Shown here: piece after piece, positions 12,809-24,908 of the stretch | Position numbering within the stretch: the stretch's first letter is position 1 | Layout: each line of letters starts with the position of its first letter | Assembly (NCBI GenBank): GCA_963920665.1 | Contig: OY987271.1 | Location: 18,417,350 to 18,481,349 of the forward strand | Length of the DNA: 64,000 nucleotides | Source of the DNA: Straminergon stramineum | Taxonomy: Eukaryota > Streptophyta > Bryopsida > Hypnales > Calliergonaceae | Direction: 5' to 3' | The notes under the pieces: generated by a model | What the model was told of the DNA's origin: nothing | The model's database searches: none | Seen by the model: only the letters and a program-made list of their open reading frames with translations | Position numbers and translations under genes: made by a program

Positions 12809-14161
12809 CGCGGGTAGTACTATTTTGTACCCGAAAGAACAAATTTGGAGCTGAAATGTGGAGGAGATGGTTAGTCTTCAAGAAGACTTGTATCTATTGT
12901 TTGAAGGAATTTTAATAATATTTTTTTGTATATGGTGTAGAAGTCCACAAAATGAGCTTCTTTCTACTTGCATTTTGAAAGATATAAAAAATGACTTTTG
13001 TGCTTCTTTTGGTGCATCTCCATAGAGTTGTTACAAATGGCTGATTTTTTTTTTGTAATTAAATTTTTTTTTCTGTTTTTGACTAATTTAAACATCGACA
13101 TATATATTTTCTTGACATTTTGCACTCTTCTAGTTCTCCTACTTAGATCACCCAAGAGGCCAAGACAATAAAATTTCAAAACCACATTTGAGTACCCAAT
13201 AACAAACTCTGACTTTGGTATACAATCCAGACCGTAGAAATCAGAAAAGAGAAATCAATTGAATTACTGTCTTGTGAAAGACGGAAAGACGCAATGTTCC
13301 AATTCCTAAGTCCAATCTCTTTGCATCTCCAATTCAGGTCTCTAATTCCAAAATTTGCTAACCATCCAGGATCCATCAATTGCTCATTTGCAATCCACCC
13401 CAACCATTTGCCAAGCCCTCCAGTGTCATGACCTTCGTTTAGTCATCGATTTGCTAGTTCAAGTCACTCAGGGAAGTCCCTCTCTTGACACTGTTTTGCA
13501 GCTTCCAACAAAGCATTCCAAAGAGATGTATTTGAGACTCCTTCCAACCCACCTCCCATGGACGATCCATTAGAGGCCTGCAAAGTGCAAACAATTCAAC
13601 CAAATGACCATAATGATAATAGTCGTAAGACCTAATTTTCATATTGAATGTTGTGAAGAGTGAAAATGCAGATATGATGGCGACATGGGGAAATGCAGCT
13701 CTTAACGCAGGGGATATCTAAAACAACTTTCTTGAATTATGGGAACTACAGAAAACTTTCAGACTTCAAGTATGAACTACTTCCTGGAAGATTTGATTAA
13801 TTCACAGTTTCTTAGATTAAAAGAGTTAGTTCATATATGCACATCCATTTTCACTGATGGTCATGTACTTGCAATTGAAATCTTGAATCTTATTCCAGCT
13901 ATCATTGCAAGCCAAAGGACGTAACATGACCTAGTGCGACTTTTCAGTTCCAGAATTATTAGAATACAATTCTGGAAGATTCCTGGGATGCCACGTCAAT
14001 CCTAACTCCTAAATCCAAACTTCTACAATTATTGCATAATGAACTAATGAAGAGGGTGGTGAAGATGTCCGGAACCCTAATTCACAGGAGCATGATGGGA
14101 TCACAACCTGGACTAGATCTGACCTTGAAATTGGTAAATATATGTATAGATTATTCTATAA
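12809..14161. other. Spacer and possible 3' part of the Dof-like gene
   Basis: AT-rich up to about 13,180, then less so up to 14,161. The change in composition suggests transcribed sequence (3' UTR or further exons) of the Dof-like gene on the - strand. I cannot define exons; the ORFs here have no recognisable domain. Confidence 0.3.
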
Positions 14162-15106
14162 TCACTCGTCAAAAGATAAACCCAATCGATCTGGGATAAT
14201 GAATCCATGTCTCAGATTCAATTGGGCTCCAGCAGATAGGTGATGGTGAGTTAACATCATAAATTCATTAGGGATTCCAAGTTCATTAAGATTCAACATG
14301 TTCCTCAGGATTCCCAATCTCCTAAGCTCTGAGCACAGTAACTTCAGCAAGAATATCTACAAGCAAATGCACAACGTTCAGTTCCCTGATATCAAGGTTC
14401 AGCTCCTAGAGATTGTAGAGAAACCAGGCTTAAAAGTACTTACCGTTGGAGTCGGCGTGCTCACAGCAGAGACAGAGACTGACGGCTGCGATGTGGTATC
14501 TGTGGTATCTGCAGCCCCCGGATTTCGCACTTCTTCCATTTCCTGAAATTCCCCGCATGAAACAGTCACAAAAGCAACCGATATTTCATGAGCCTTAAGA
14601 AGAATTTCGAGTCCTCTGCATGCATGCACCGACTGTCTCCGATGATCGAGTATCATGTATGAGCAACAAGTACGAATTTCAAAGCTTCTGAATCGATCGA
14701 CTTGGGAATTGACTTACCGTATAGAACCCACGGATTCTTCCTCCTTCCGTCCAGTACTGTTTGCAATTAGAGCATTGGTACCTTGGCTGGTTTGCTTTTT
14801 TGTTGTTGAGGAACTTGAATTTTGTAGCGGAGGAACCACAGAATGGGCAGTGGACGCCATCAGGGTGGCGCTGCAGAAAAAAGCAAATAAGGCAGGTTAG
14901 CAAATATGTGGAGGTTTCAGGCCATTAGTCAAGCAAGAGTCATGCTTCGTTTCTCTGTCAGCAGAGACTACGAACAGCACCGAGGGATTCTTCAATTAAA
15001 CTAAATGCATCCTCATCGACACGAACAAAAAAGATAACTGATGTGATCGGCAAGGACAAACTCGGCAGTTCTTGGTGCTCCGCCCGATGTTCGTCCCGAC
15101 AGCCAT
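14162..15106 (-). CDS. Dof-like zinc-finger protein, about 163 aa, four predicted exons
   Basis: Predicted - strand exons, all phase 0: 15106-15062 (ATGGCTGTCGGG start, 15 aa, donor CGA|GTTTGT, weak), 14870-14718 (51 aa, acceptor TTCTGCAG, donor ACG|GTAAGTC), 14542-14444 (33 aa, acceptor TTTCAG, donor ACG|GTAAGTA) and 14356-14162 (64 aa plus TGA, acceptor CTTGTAG). The second exon holds the zinc finger: CPFC, 21 residues, CSNC. That is exactly the CX2CX21CX2C spacing of Dof proteins, with conserved TKF, NN, QPRY and YWTEGG. Known for Dof: binding of AAAG cores in the nucleus. Odd points are that the usual NVPVGGG tail after the finger is missing and the protein is short for a Dof. The zinc-finger exon is secure; the first and last exons are inference. 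Confidence 0.65.
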
Positions 15107-16688
15107 CTAAATTCCTGCAGCAGAAAATAGCAGAAGAGGCTTAGCGACCTGGCATTTAATTTACAGGATCATTCAAGGTAACAACCATGAAGTCTTACAA
15201 CAGTCCGATTCAAGGGATCGCGCGCATTTCACTTTCGACCACAAAGAACTGTTCAATTGCCATCAAGGCAAATCACAGTCTGGCTAGAATTGTGAAAATG
15301 CGCGCAATCCAATAAGTAGGATGAATCAAGCACGTACCTCTACCAAAAAAGAAAATATACAAACCATACATCAAATCAATTCAAGCTAGCAGACAACCAA
15401 CGTCGTGCAATTAAGCTGTAAGCCACGCCTCGTTGGATCGAGCTACAGCAATTCAATTTAGGCGACAACAAGCTTGAAGCAGATGCTTTTAGACACGGTT
15501 ACGTACACTTCAATTCCTCCCACGGTACCGGTGCAGCTAGCTGGCATGAAAAAATAACAACGGAACTTGGAATGCAACTGGCTAATGTAGGTATGGATCG
15601 CAAATGGAGAGAGATGAGCTGGGCGCAAGGCTTGAGCTAGACACAAGTCGTCTTAATTGCGCCAAGTACAAGTGCACTACCTCGGCTCCATCGACCATCG
15701 ACCTTCTGAACCAGGGACGAGGCGATGTGGCGATGAGCGATGACCATTGACTCTAGGAACGTTATTAGGTTGGTGTTGAAAAGTTTTGCATAAACTTCCA
15801 TCCTTTGTAGAATCTTTCATTTCCGAATTGGATACTAAGCCAACATGCTTACCATTATAAGGAATTTCATAAAAATGGATTTTGAAATTGAAACTTTGCT
15901 TTTGGGCTATGGAATCTACATGGAGTTGTTTTATGAGTGGTGCCTTTTGAATATTGAAAGGTTTTCTATTGTTTGAGGATAATAGGCACAATAAAAAGTT
16001 GGTCGGAAAGCTTTTTCAATATATATTTCAAGCCAATGCATGTACCAATAAAGTAAGGTAGGTGCCTAAAATATCATTGAGATTCCAAGAAAAATACATT
16101 AGAACTTTGAGGTTTACTAGTTTGAATTTTATTCTCATACTAATATAATATGGCTCTTTGTATAAAAACAACTTTCAAGGATTCTCAATTTTCTAATTTT
16201 GTAAATCATAGTATATTCCAAATACGCAACTTCTCATATTATATGAAAGGGCTATCTCTCATTGGTATTAAAACAACTTGGAGGATGACATTTGTAAAAA
16301 TTTATCAAATTAAAAAGGGACCCAAAAGTTGGGTGAAAACCAAATTAAAGAAAATGAGATGCAAAAATGTTTGATTGAATATTTATAAAAAATACTTTAC
16401 AATATGTATGAAGAATTGAAACTCCTATGCATAATATTTTGAAATCCATTCTAAAAGTTCCATCCAAGAAAAATTAAATTTCTTTCATAGTATTTTATTA
16501 ATAATTTCAAAATCTCATAATTTTATTAAAATGCCCCCAAAGTTGGATAGCTTGGCCTATGGTATGGGTATTGAAAAAATTCATATATTTAGATTTTCAA
16601 TACTATTATTGTCCTCAAAAAATGATCATTTCAAGTATATAATTACTTTTTGAATATCTTGTTGGCATGGCTATAAGATTTTTCTACA
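15107..16688. other. Upstream region of the Dof-like gene and AT-rich spacer
   Basis: 15,107-15,750 is less AT-rich than its surroundings and probably holds the leader and promoter of the Dof-like gene; an acceptor-like CTGCAGGAATTTAG precedes its ATG. No clear TATA box was found. From about 15,760 the sequence returns to AT-rich spacer. The 104-codon ORF at 15,677-15,991 (-) has no recognisable domain. Confidence 0.3.
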
Positions 16689-17276
16689 TTAACCCCTAAA
16701 GGATTGAGGCACATTTCTTACAGAAATTGTGAAAAACTGCCATTTTTTAGGGCAATGAGAAAAAAATGAGAAAAAGAAGTTTTTTTTCCAAAATTCAACT
16801 GCATAAATTTGTACTAGACTACTATATGGGAATGTGTAGAAAAAATTTTAGAAACTATGACTGTATGGATTGAAAGATTATAATGTTTGAAGTTAGGAGA
16901 AAAAGTTTTTTTTCAACCTTGTCCAACAGGGCCAACAAACTTTAACTCCTCTTAAGGTGAGATTTTTACACTACAAATAATTTTTTTGACATTTGCATTT
17001 TGTATCATGTAAGTTACATACCTGCCAAACTTTAGAAGAAGAAGAGGTGTTTTGCACAAGCTGCTCGAAACTACTTGAGTTGCCTACAAAATTTAGGGCA
17101 GCATAACTTTTGATCTAGGCACCCAATTGGAGAAAAAAATTACATTCCCACTTAGGGGTTACGTGTTCACACCATGTATCAAAATTTGAAGAACATCCAT
17201 TACAAAATGACTTCATACACACCTACCCGAGATTAGCTGCGTATGTTCAATGGTCATTCAATCCTTTAGGGGTTAA
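16689..17276. mobile_element. Small transposon-like element with TTAA flanks and 15-bp inverted ends
   Basis: Left end TTAA then CCCCTAAAGGATTGA (16,693-16,707); right end TCAATCCTTTAGGGG then TTAA (to 17,276). The 15-bp inverted repeats are perfect and the element body is 580 bp. It is non-coding and AT-rich, so a non-autonomous (MITE-like) element. Because TTAA is a palindrome, two readings fit equally: a TTAA duplication with ends CCCC (piggyBac-like), or a TA duplication with ends ACCCC (Tc1/mariner-like). No transposase of either type is in the window. Confidence 0.7.
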
Positions 17277-17361
17277 AAAGAATGAGGCCTCGGTACTTTT
17301 TGATAATGAAAAGGATGCTAGGAGATTCTTCATTCTATCCCAAACAATCTTGATTATAATC

Positions 17362-17513
17362 CTCTACAAGAAAATGGGGGTATAAACAACTTGACTACAA
17401 TGATAGCACCGACAACAATGACTTCAAAATGACTACAAATAGTCATTTTGAAGTCATTATTGTCGGTGCTATCCTTGTAGTCAAGTTGTTTATACCCCCA
17501 TTTTCTTGTAGTG
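17362..17513. mobile_element. 152-bp CACTA-type foldback (MITE) with ATC target duplication
   Basis: The right arm ends CATTTTCTTGTAGTG, whose complement is CACTACAAGAAAATG; the left arm starts CTCTACAAGAAAATG (one base changed in CACTA). The two arms, about 74 bases each, are near-perfect complements around a CAAA centre. ATC flanks both sides (17,359-17,361 and 17,514-17,516), as expected for the 3-bp duplication of CACTA elements. It has no coding capacity. Confidence 0.9.
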
Positions 17514-17516
17514 ATC

Positions 17517-18075
17517 TATAGTAACTCTGAAGAAAAATTCAATTATGTTTTGATTAAAAAAATATTTAAATCCATAAGTACAAAGTGCCTCATTTAGGAA
17601 ATAAATTTTTTTTCAAAGCTCATTGCTAATTTTTGATATTTGCAAAATTCATATTTATCATTCTAGAGTATAAGGTATATTTTTTCCTTTCTTTTTAGGT
17701 GTATTTTTTTAGCTTCCTTAAATTTTCTGTATTTCAACTCTTACAAAAAGTATTAGAAAGACTCCATCAACATTTATTGTTTAATCAATTAAAAAATGAC
17801 AAAAAAATATATTGTTATTTACTATTGCACTTTGTTGCCTTAATATTTTTCAAATATAACTTTGGAAGTAATGATACAATGAAGTTTCAATTTTTATGAA
17901 GAAGGTAAATATAAGAAGTTAAGTATATGTCAATTTTGTAGTACTTTTCTAAAGTTAATTTGGTAAGAAAATATTGACTTTTAAGAATGTCTAACAAATA
18001 TAATTTTACAATTAGAATATATTATTCATTTTAATCCATAGAGTCTCATTGCCACCTTGGAGAATGAAACGGATT
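17517..18075. other. AT-rich spacer, nothing supported
   Basis: No gene, no inverted-repeat boundary and no RNA gene seen; the ORF at 17,699-17,899 is low-complexity hydrophobic translation of AT-rich DNA. Confidence 0.45.
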
Positions 18076-19004
18076 TTAACCCCTAAAGTTTTATGATTAT
18101 ATTTTCACTGAAAATGCTCCAAAATTGCCGTTTTTAGTACAAGTAACAAATTTTTGAAAAAAAACTTTTTTGACACATTAACCATAGGATCTTGTAATAT
18201 GCTCATTTGAGAGTATGTAGTAAAATTTTCAGAAATTTCCACCACATGGATTGCAAGATATAAGCATTCAAATCCACTGAAATCATTTTTTTGGTCCTAC
18301 AAAAAATAGGGCAGTTGTACTTCACAAGCTCACTTTTCTATAGAAAAATATCCAAATTGATGGTGCATCTTTGAATTATTTTTCCTACAGTAGTTGGCCA
18401 CATGCTTGAAAAATTTCAGAGCATTTGAAATTGTACAACATATAGGAAAAAATAGTAAGTAGACAATATTAGAGAATGATTCAAATTACTAAATTGTTAA
18501 AAATTTAATCATAGAATTGAAAAATGCCAATCTCAATGGTTGCAATGTTATAATAAACAATCTACATCCTATGATTTTATTGTTTTCCAAAAACATTGAA
18601 AATTGAGTGAGATAGAGGACTTTAAGGTTTATTTTAGGGTAGAGAATCCATAACTACCCATAAACAAAGAAATCCTTGTAACTTTTGAATCCTTGACCAA
18701 AATGAAATGATTTAAAGCTTTCTATGTATATATAACTCTAGAAAACCAATTTCAAATTTTAGTTTTTAAAGAAGGGATTTTTCTTAATATGCCTAGATTG
18801 CCAATTTATAGAAAAAAATAACATATTAGGCCATATCTTTTGACTTGTATTTTCTAATGCCATGAAGTTTATTGTATATGAAAGATATTCCTTGTCTCCA
18901 CCTTTATTAAAATTTGGGCCAAAAATATGGAAATCTCCAGCTACATGTATGTGCCCCAAACTACTATATAGTCAAAAAACCCATGTTGATCTTGTAGGGG
19001 TTAA
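18076..19004 (+). mobile_element. TTAA/CCCCTA-bounded element, second family member
   Basis: TTAA-CCCCTAAAGTTTTATG at 18,076 on the left; CTTGTAGGGG-TTAA ending at 19,004 on the right; body 921 bp. Only about six terminal bases are inverted repeats. Its first several hundred bases match an inverted copy at 24,205-24,908. Shared text includes AACCATAGGATCTTG, TTTCAGAAATTTC and ATTGAAAATTGAGT. No coding region. Confidence 0.5.
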
Positions 19005-19734
19005 GTCAACTACTCCAGTTACCAAAGCAACCTCACAAGGAACAACGATGGCTCAAAAATCTTCAGTGTGATGCTTAAGTGTTGGTGATCTTGTTGCAAA
19101 TTGGATGTATTGCGCTTGGAAATCGAGAAGTGACATTTGAAGGGTGTTTTGATAGTCTTAATGATGACCAATATTGTTGTATGGTTAAGCCTATCAAAGG
19201 AAGTAATGCTCACCACCCTGGTTAGAAGAACCAATCAATCATTTTATTAAAAGAGACCATGTAGAATATATTGCAAATACCATCAAATGCATCCTCAAGT
19301 TCTTACAAGTAAAGTGTTATTCTTTTAGAAACTCTATTTTTTACCTCAAATACACATGTGTTAGATACTAGTTCTTTTATTTTATGTTTAGAAGTAATTT
19401 CAAATTTTATTTTGTGTATATGAAAGTATAGTAAAGAAATATATAAATAATTTCTCCTCTAGTAATTTTAGGGTGATTTATCTTCTACATAAAGATATAG
19501 ACTGAATTTTATGGTCAAAATAGTTGACTAATAGATGATAGGAGAGAAGATAAGGTAGAAGAAAAATGGGGCACTATTCAAGGTCTCTCTTGTTGTTGTT
19601 GTAAGGCCTGAATATTTGAGAAGCTTTAGTGTGTGGTGTTTTAGGAATTTTAGAATGAAAATTAGAAGAATTGTGTATCATGGTGTTGTGTTTCTAAAAT
19701 GATCCCACTTGCTTGAATAGTTGAATTGGAGTTG

Positions 19735-20100
19735 ACATTCAAAAGTTGTGCTAGTTTGAGTAAAAGAAAGTTTGTTGCCTGTCATATAGACAAATAAAGA
19801 CTTCGACTAACCATAGAGAGTGGAAAAAATCATTTTTTTGCAATACAAATTTGAGAGAATGTGGGGAATTTTTTTAGATTTTCAAAAAGATATCATTCAT
19901 TATATTTGAAGTTCATATGAATAAATTGTGAGTGTCAAAGTGAAAGAGGGTCTGTTGCCCTCAATTTTAAGGGCTGAAACTTTGGACGACCATAGAAGTT
20001 GGATATAGTATTAGAATGATTTAAGATTTTGAGAAGGAGTAGAGAATTTTATTAGATTTTTTCAAAAAATTATTACTTATATTATTTGGACTTGTGAAAC
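19735..20100. repeat. Imperfect tandem repeat, about 180 bp, two copies
   Basis: Blocks sharing the order GAAAG..TTGTTGCC, GACTTCGAC/GGACGACCATAGA, GTGG/GTTGGA, then AATTTTTTTAGATTTTCAAAAA appear twice, about 180 bases apart. Divergence is high, so the repeat is old. Confidence 0.4.
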
Positions 20101-22054
20101 TTTAGTGGCATCAAATCAAATCAAAGTTCAATCCAAAGAGTTAGAGTTTGGAAGATACTTTGAAGACTTGTATTTTGTATTTTTTTTGGCTTTCAATTTT
20201 GTTGTTGTGGGTGACATAGGTGAAACCATTGTTTAGACTCTTTTTATGTTGTGGTGACAAAGTAGAGTTGATGACTCACATGGTCAAAATTTACTTCGTC
20301 CCTACGGTGAGGCTAGATTAATGACTAGCAGACCATGAGTTTGAAAGTTTAAGAGCTATTTTCATCGACGGTATCTCATGATATGCTGTCCATTCTACTT
20401 GTCTCGTATCTCGTGGTTTCATATCCCGACCTTGATATGTGAACCAACCTAAAGCCCAAATATAAGAAGTCAATGGGGAGCAATTCCACAACAATCTAGA
20501 AGATTCAATGAACAAGATTCAAGGTTTTACACGAATTTATATACTCATGTTCTTAAGCCACTCTTAGTTGTAGCCAAGATCCTTTTGATTTCTTAAGGCA
20601 AACCTCTCTCTACCTTACACTACTTGGATAGCTACACTAATACCTTCTAATTGGTTGTATCAATATCTACCTAGCTGAGCCTACCACTTCTCAGACTTGA
20701 AAGGGGCTTTCTTCAAACTATTGTTTTTTCTATTGGGATTTGAAATGTGCCATCTTTTTTCGACTTTTAGTCATTTTTTTTAGGGGGGGGGTGATTTGGA
20801 AGCATAAGGATTTGTATTGAAAACAACAACGGAAATTGAAACCAAGGTTGGGACTAAAGGTGATAGGCCAAAGAACAACATTTTTGAAACTTTAATAAAT
20901 TTCTAACTAAGTGGATGCTAGATTTTTCTATTTTGGATGCTAAACTCTGAATAGTCCCAACATGTTTTGCAAACTAAACTTTGAAAATGAATACTAAAAG
21001 GATCCAAAGGTTGGCTGTAGGATTGATTTTAACACCAAGTCTAAGACATATAACCATTTAGAAAGTTAAAAGCTTGGCCATCTCTTGAATTTTAACGCAC
21101 AATCTAAAACTTATAACCAATTGGGAATTCAAAGCTTCACTACTCAAGTGGTTGAGTGGGATTTAGAGATAAGTATCTAAGTTTTAGACATAGTTGGTGT
21201 ATTTGGTAACTATAACATAGTAGACATATCAAATGCACATGAGGTAGCTATAGTTAGTGCAATAAATAGCTGGTATAAGACTTCAAAGCTCTATACTAAA
21301 GGCCCCTAAAGCGGTGTCATGATGTGGGTTGTTCAGTATTTGAAGTTGACATCTTTGTTAGTTTCAAAAATGTTATTAGTGTTGGGCATTGTTAATGTTG
21401 TTAATATTGTCAATTGTTAATATTAGATATTGGGACTTGTTGGAGTAAGGAGTTTTTTATTGTTGATCTTGTAGTTGCTGGTTGATAACCAGTTTGTTAG
21501 TAATTAATAATAAAGTAGTGGGGTTAGGACTTAGGATTAGGGTTAGTTGACAGCTAATTGTCGGGGTTTGTGGAGGCTACTTGAGACAAGGACTCATCTC
21601 TTGTTGTCTCTTGTTTGTTTTTCTTCTTGTTCTTAGTAGTCAGGTGGAGGGTTGACACTTGAGGGTGTAGAGTTGCTTTACTATGAAGATTTTACGTGGA
21701 GTAAAACATTGGTTTGAGAAAGTTTTATATTACATTTTGCAAAAATGTTTATTGAATGCAAAATTTTATATCTGAGCTTTTGGAGAGTCAATATACAATG
21801 AAGCCTAGTTTCAAATCTAAATCTATTATGAAAAAAAATTATGAGGGTTTGAAGTGGAGGTGTTTGGATTCCAAAGCATCCAAGGAGGGTATATTGAAGA
21901 GTATCATTCTTATTGGCATTTTATGTTATGGCAATTTATATTATGACAATGAAACTTAGAAAGTACTTTCTTTATCTTATCTACTCTCTTGTGTCAAATT
22001 TTTAACTTCAATGGACTTGAGATTTATGCATAAAATACAACCAGGGTGTAAAAG

Positions 22055-22430
22055 TTGAGAAGGGTTGGTAAGTCAATATTAATAAAATATTCATCAAAGT
22101 TGGACAATATCTTAGAATAAGATGAAAATTGATTTGTGTATATTTAGATAGTTGATCTAAATTGTGAAAAAGTTTCAAGCTGTTTAAAGTTACTCTCTAT
22201 GTTTTATAGGAGACCAAAGCTAGGTATAGTAGTCTATGATATATTGAGAATGGTTGGAAAGTCAGTATTAATAAAATGTCCACCAAAGTTGGAAAATATC
22301 ATAGATTAAGATGAAAATTGGTATATAAACATTTAGATAGTTCATCTACATTTTGACAAAGTTTCAATCTGTTTGAAGCTACTATCCATGTTTTGTATTA
22401 GAACAAAGATAAATATGGTAGTTTCTAGGG
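22055..22430. repeat. Tandem repeat of about 189 bp, two copies
   Basis: TTGAGAAGGGTTGGTAAGTC at 22,055 recurs as TTGAGAATGGTTGGAAAGTC at 22,244. Similarity continues through ATTAATAAAAT, CCAAAGTTGGA, AAGATGAAAATTG, TTTAGATAGTT and AAAGTTTCAA. No coding content. Confidence 0.75.
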
Positions 22431-24204
22431 CATTGAGGAAATCGTAGGATAGGGATTTGAGAAAAGGGGGGGTGAGGGTAGATTTATGGATATTTAGGGT
22501 ATTTAGGGATATTGTTGTTAGAACAAAAAATTACCAAAGTAAAAATACAGTGCTATTCCAAATACATTCATAAATTTTTGTGACAACAATATCACCAAAG
22601 TATTGTAGGTTTTTGCTTTAGAATTAGTATAATGACAAAGTTAGAAGCCTAAGCCCTCCAAAAGAACGTTACAACAAAAATGAACTTTATAGAAGTTAGT
22701 AGAAATGAACACTCAAAGCTCTAAAAGACTCAAGATGCGTAGCACAAGAGATACAAGGTGCAAAGTACCTACAAGACCTCCACAAACTTGAAAAACAACA
22801 AGGGGCCAAAAGTGCCCATAAACACCATTCAAGGTTTTTGACTAAAAAGCCAAAATCTTCAACACAAGTTGAATCCAACAAACCCAAATACAACAAATGG
22901 GAGTGATTTCAGAGGAGAAGGGATGCCCATTTATATTCTTCCCCAAGTAGCCACTTCTTCTCATTATTCCTAAGATAACCCTATCACTTAGGATTTCCAT
23001 CCTAATCTTCTAGGATTTTAACTTTCTTCTATGGTTCAAAATCTAACTTTGGGAGATAAATTCTAAATCACAAACAAATTGAATCATTGGCTTTCGAAGG
23101 CCATTTTTAGTCTTGGGAAATCCTCCACCTCTTTTCCTAACTCCACAATCTCGACAAAACTTAGCATTAACATAAAATAAAAAATGAATATAAGCCCAAC
23201 TTTTGGAATTCAACTTTTTTGTTAGAAAATAACTAGCCTTGGAAGTTTATTAGGTATGGGGGAATAAAAAAAAGTCCTATCTTTGACCTCATTTTACTTT
23301 TGTATGCTTCCAATCCATTGGTCAACTCCATTGTAATCTTTTAACTTTACTAGTTGTTAGAGAATCTTGCAAGTTTGGGCACTTTTGACTATTGGAATGT
23401 CTTGAAACTTGTCATAAAATCTTGTTAATATAGAATAATGTAGTTAAATTTTATTGAGATTTTATTGCTACTTGGGGTAATTTCTAGGAATTTTCTATTG
23501 AAAGTTTCGACAGTTGACTGTTCAGAAGAGCATTTTTTGACTATCAAAAAATTCTGAATTTTTTTGTAGAACCTCTCATGAATTCCCACAAAAATGTGTA
23601 GGCTCATATTTTTAGTCTAAACATTCCCTAAGGAGGATAAAATCCGCCCCCTTGTTAAAATATGGATAATCAAATAATCTTTTACACCAAAGGGAATCTT
23701 GACAAATCAATTTTGCTATTAAGTCCCAATCACAATGTCATCTCTTAGTCACCATATTTCAATTATGGATTCTTTCCATGAACTTGTCTTGAGGTAGTTA
23801 CTCTTGTAGGCTAACAATTGGAGTTCTGCTATTTGGTCATGATCGAGAAACTCGAACCTATCTTTGGGAACTAATCTAATGATCTCACTAAGATTCTCTC
23901 GGTCAATTTTAGCCTTACTTTGTTGCATGCACTCACAAGTTGAACCTATTTTGCCAATATTACTTAATCTTTCTAATTTTCCACCAATTGTTGGGTTTTT
24001 ACCTATGTACAGGTGGTTATTTGGAACATTCTTTCTAAAACACTTTAATTTTAGACCAAATGCTATATTGATACATAACATACTTCTTTTGGTTCTATTC
24101 TCTTTAGGGGCTTTATAGTGTATCAGAAACTACATTCAAAACTGCAAAACACAAAAAAGAATTAAAAAATAGTAAGTCCCCGGTGATGAATTAGAGGCTC
24201 ACAT

Positions 24205-24908
24205 AATTTGCACAAGCTAAAATAACCTTTGAAGACCTTTATTTAACTCAATTTTCAATATTTTTGGAAAAAATTTAAACAATAGGTGTAGATTGTTTAT
24301 TACAACATTACAACCCTTGGAATTGACATTTTTGAATTCCATAAATAAATGGTTAACAATTTAGTATTTTGAATCATTCTCTATTTTTTTCCTATACGTT
24401 GAATGATTCCAAATGATCTACATTTTTTCAAGTATGTAGTCAACTTGCCAAGAAGAATTAATTCAAAGAGCTACAATCCTTTTGGAAATTTTCATAATGA
24501 TCTGACCTTGTGAAGTGGAGCTACCCAAATTTTCATTGGGAAAAAAAAAGGGATTTTTGTCACTTCAAACACTAATAAGGTAAACTATCCCATTCTAGAT
24601 TAGATGGTGGCTAGCCTATTGTGGGTTAAATGATGTTATTGATGTACATTTTAGAACTTAAATGTACACCTCCAACTTAATTTAACCCAGATTGGATTTG
24701 ATCCTATTTGGTCTGGAATGGGGTAGTTTACCTTATCTTGCAATCTATAAGGTAGAAATTTCTGAAATTTGTTTACTTCTCTTCAAACTAGCTTACAGCA
24801 AGATCCTATGGTTACATGTGTCCAAAATTTTTTTTTTCCCAAAATTTGGTACTTGTTCTAGAAATAGCAGTTTTGGAGAAAACATAATCAAAAACCTTTA
24901 GGGGTTAA
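24205..24908 (-). mobile_element. Inverted, 3'-truncated copy of the TTAA/CCCCTAAA family
   Basis: Read on the - strand from 24,908: TTAA-CCCCTAAAGGTTTTTG, then the family text AACCATAGGATCTTG, TTTCAGAAATTTC, AATAAACAATCTAC and ATTGAAAATTGAGT, in the same order as in the 18,076 copy. Similarity fades near 24,205 and no second TTAA boundary is found, so the copy seems truncated. Confidence 0.55.

Larger units (their letters stand above)
19005..24204. other. AT-rich intergenic DNA with degraded repeats, no gene seen
   Basis: Over 5 kb without a supportable gene. 21,378-21,730 has the look of an old LTR (TGTTGGGCATTG start, pyrimidine-rich TTGTTTGTTTTTCTTCTTG stretch, AATAATAAAG). I could not find matching target duplications, a primer-binding site or coding sequence. 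Two imperfect tandem repeats inside are listed separately. Confidence 0.4.

Noticed and set aside
21378..21730. Copia-like solo LTR
   Set aside because: The start and pyrimidine tract look right, but no flanking duplication, primer-binding site or second copy was found.
24100..24120. TTTAGGGGCTTT as the second end of the inverted TTAA-family copy
   Set aside because: It is in the wrong orientation and lacks TTAA.
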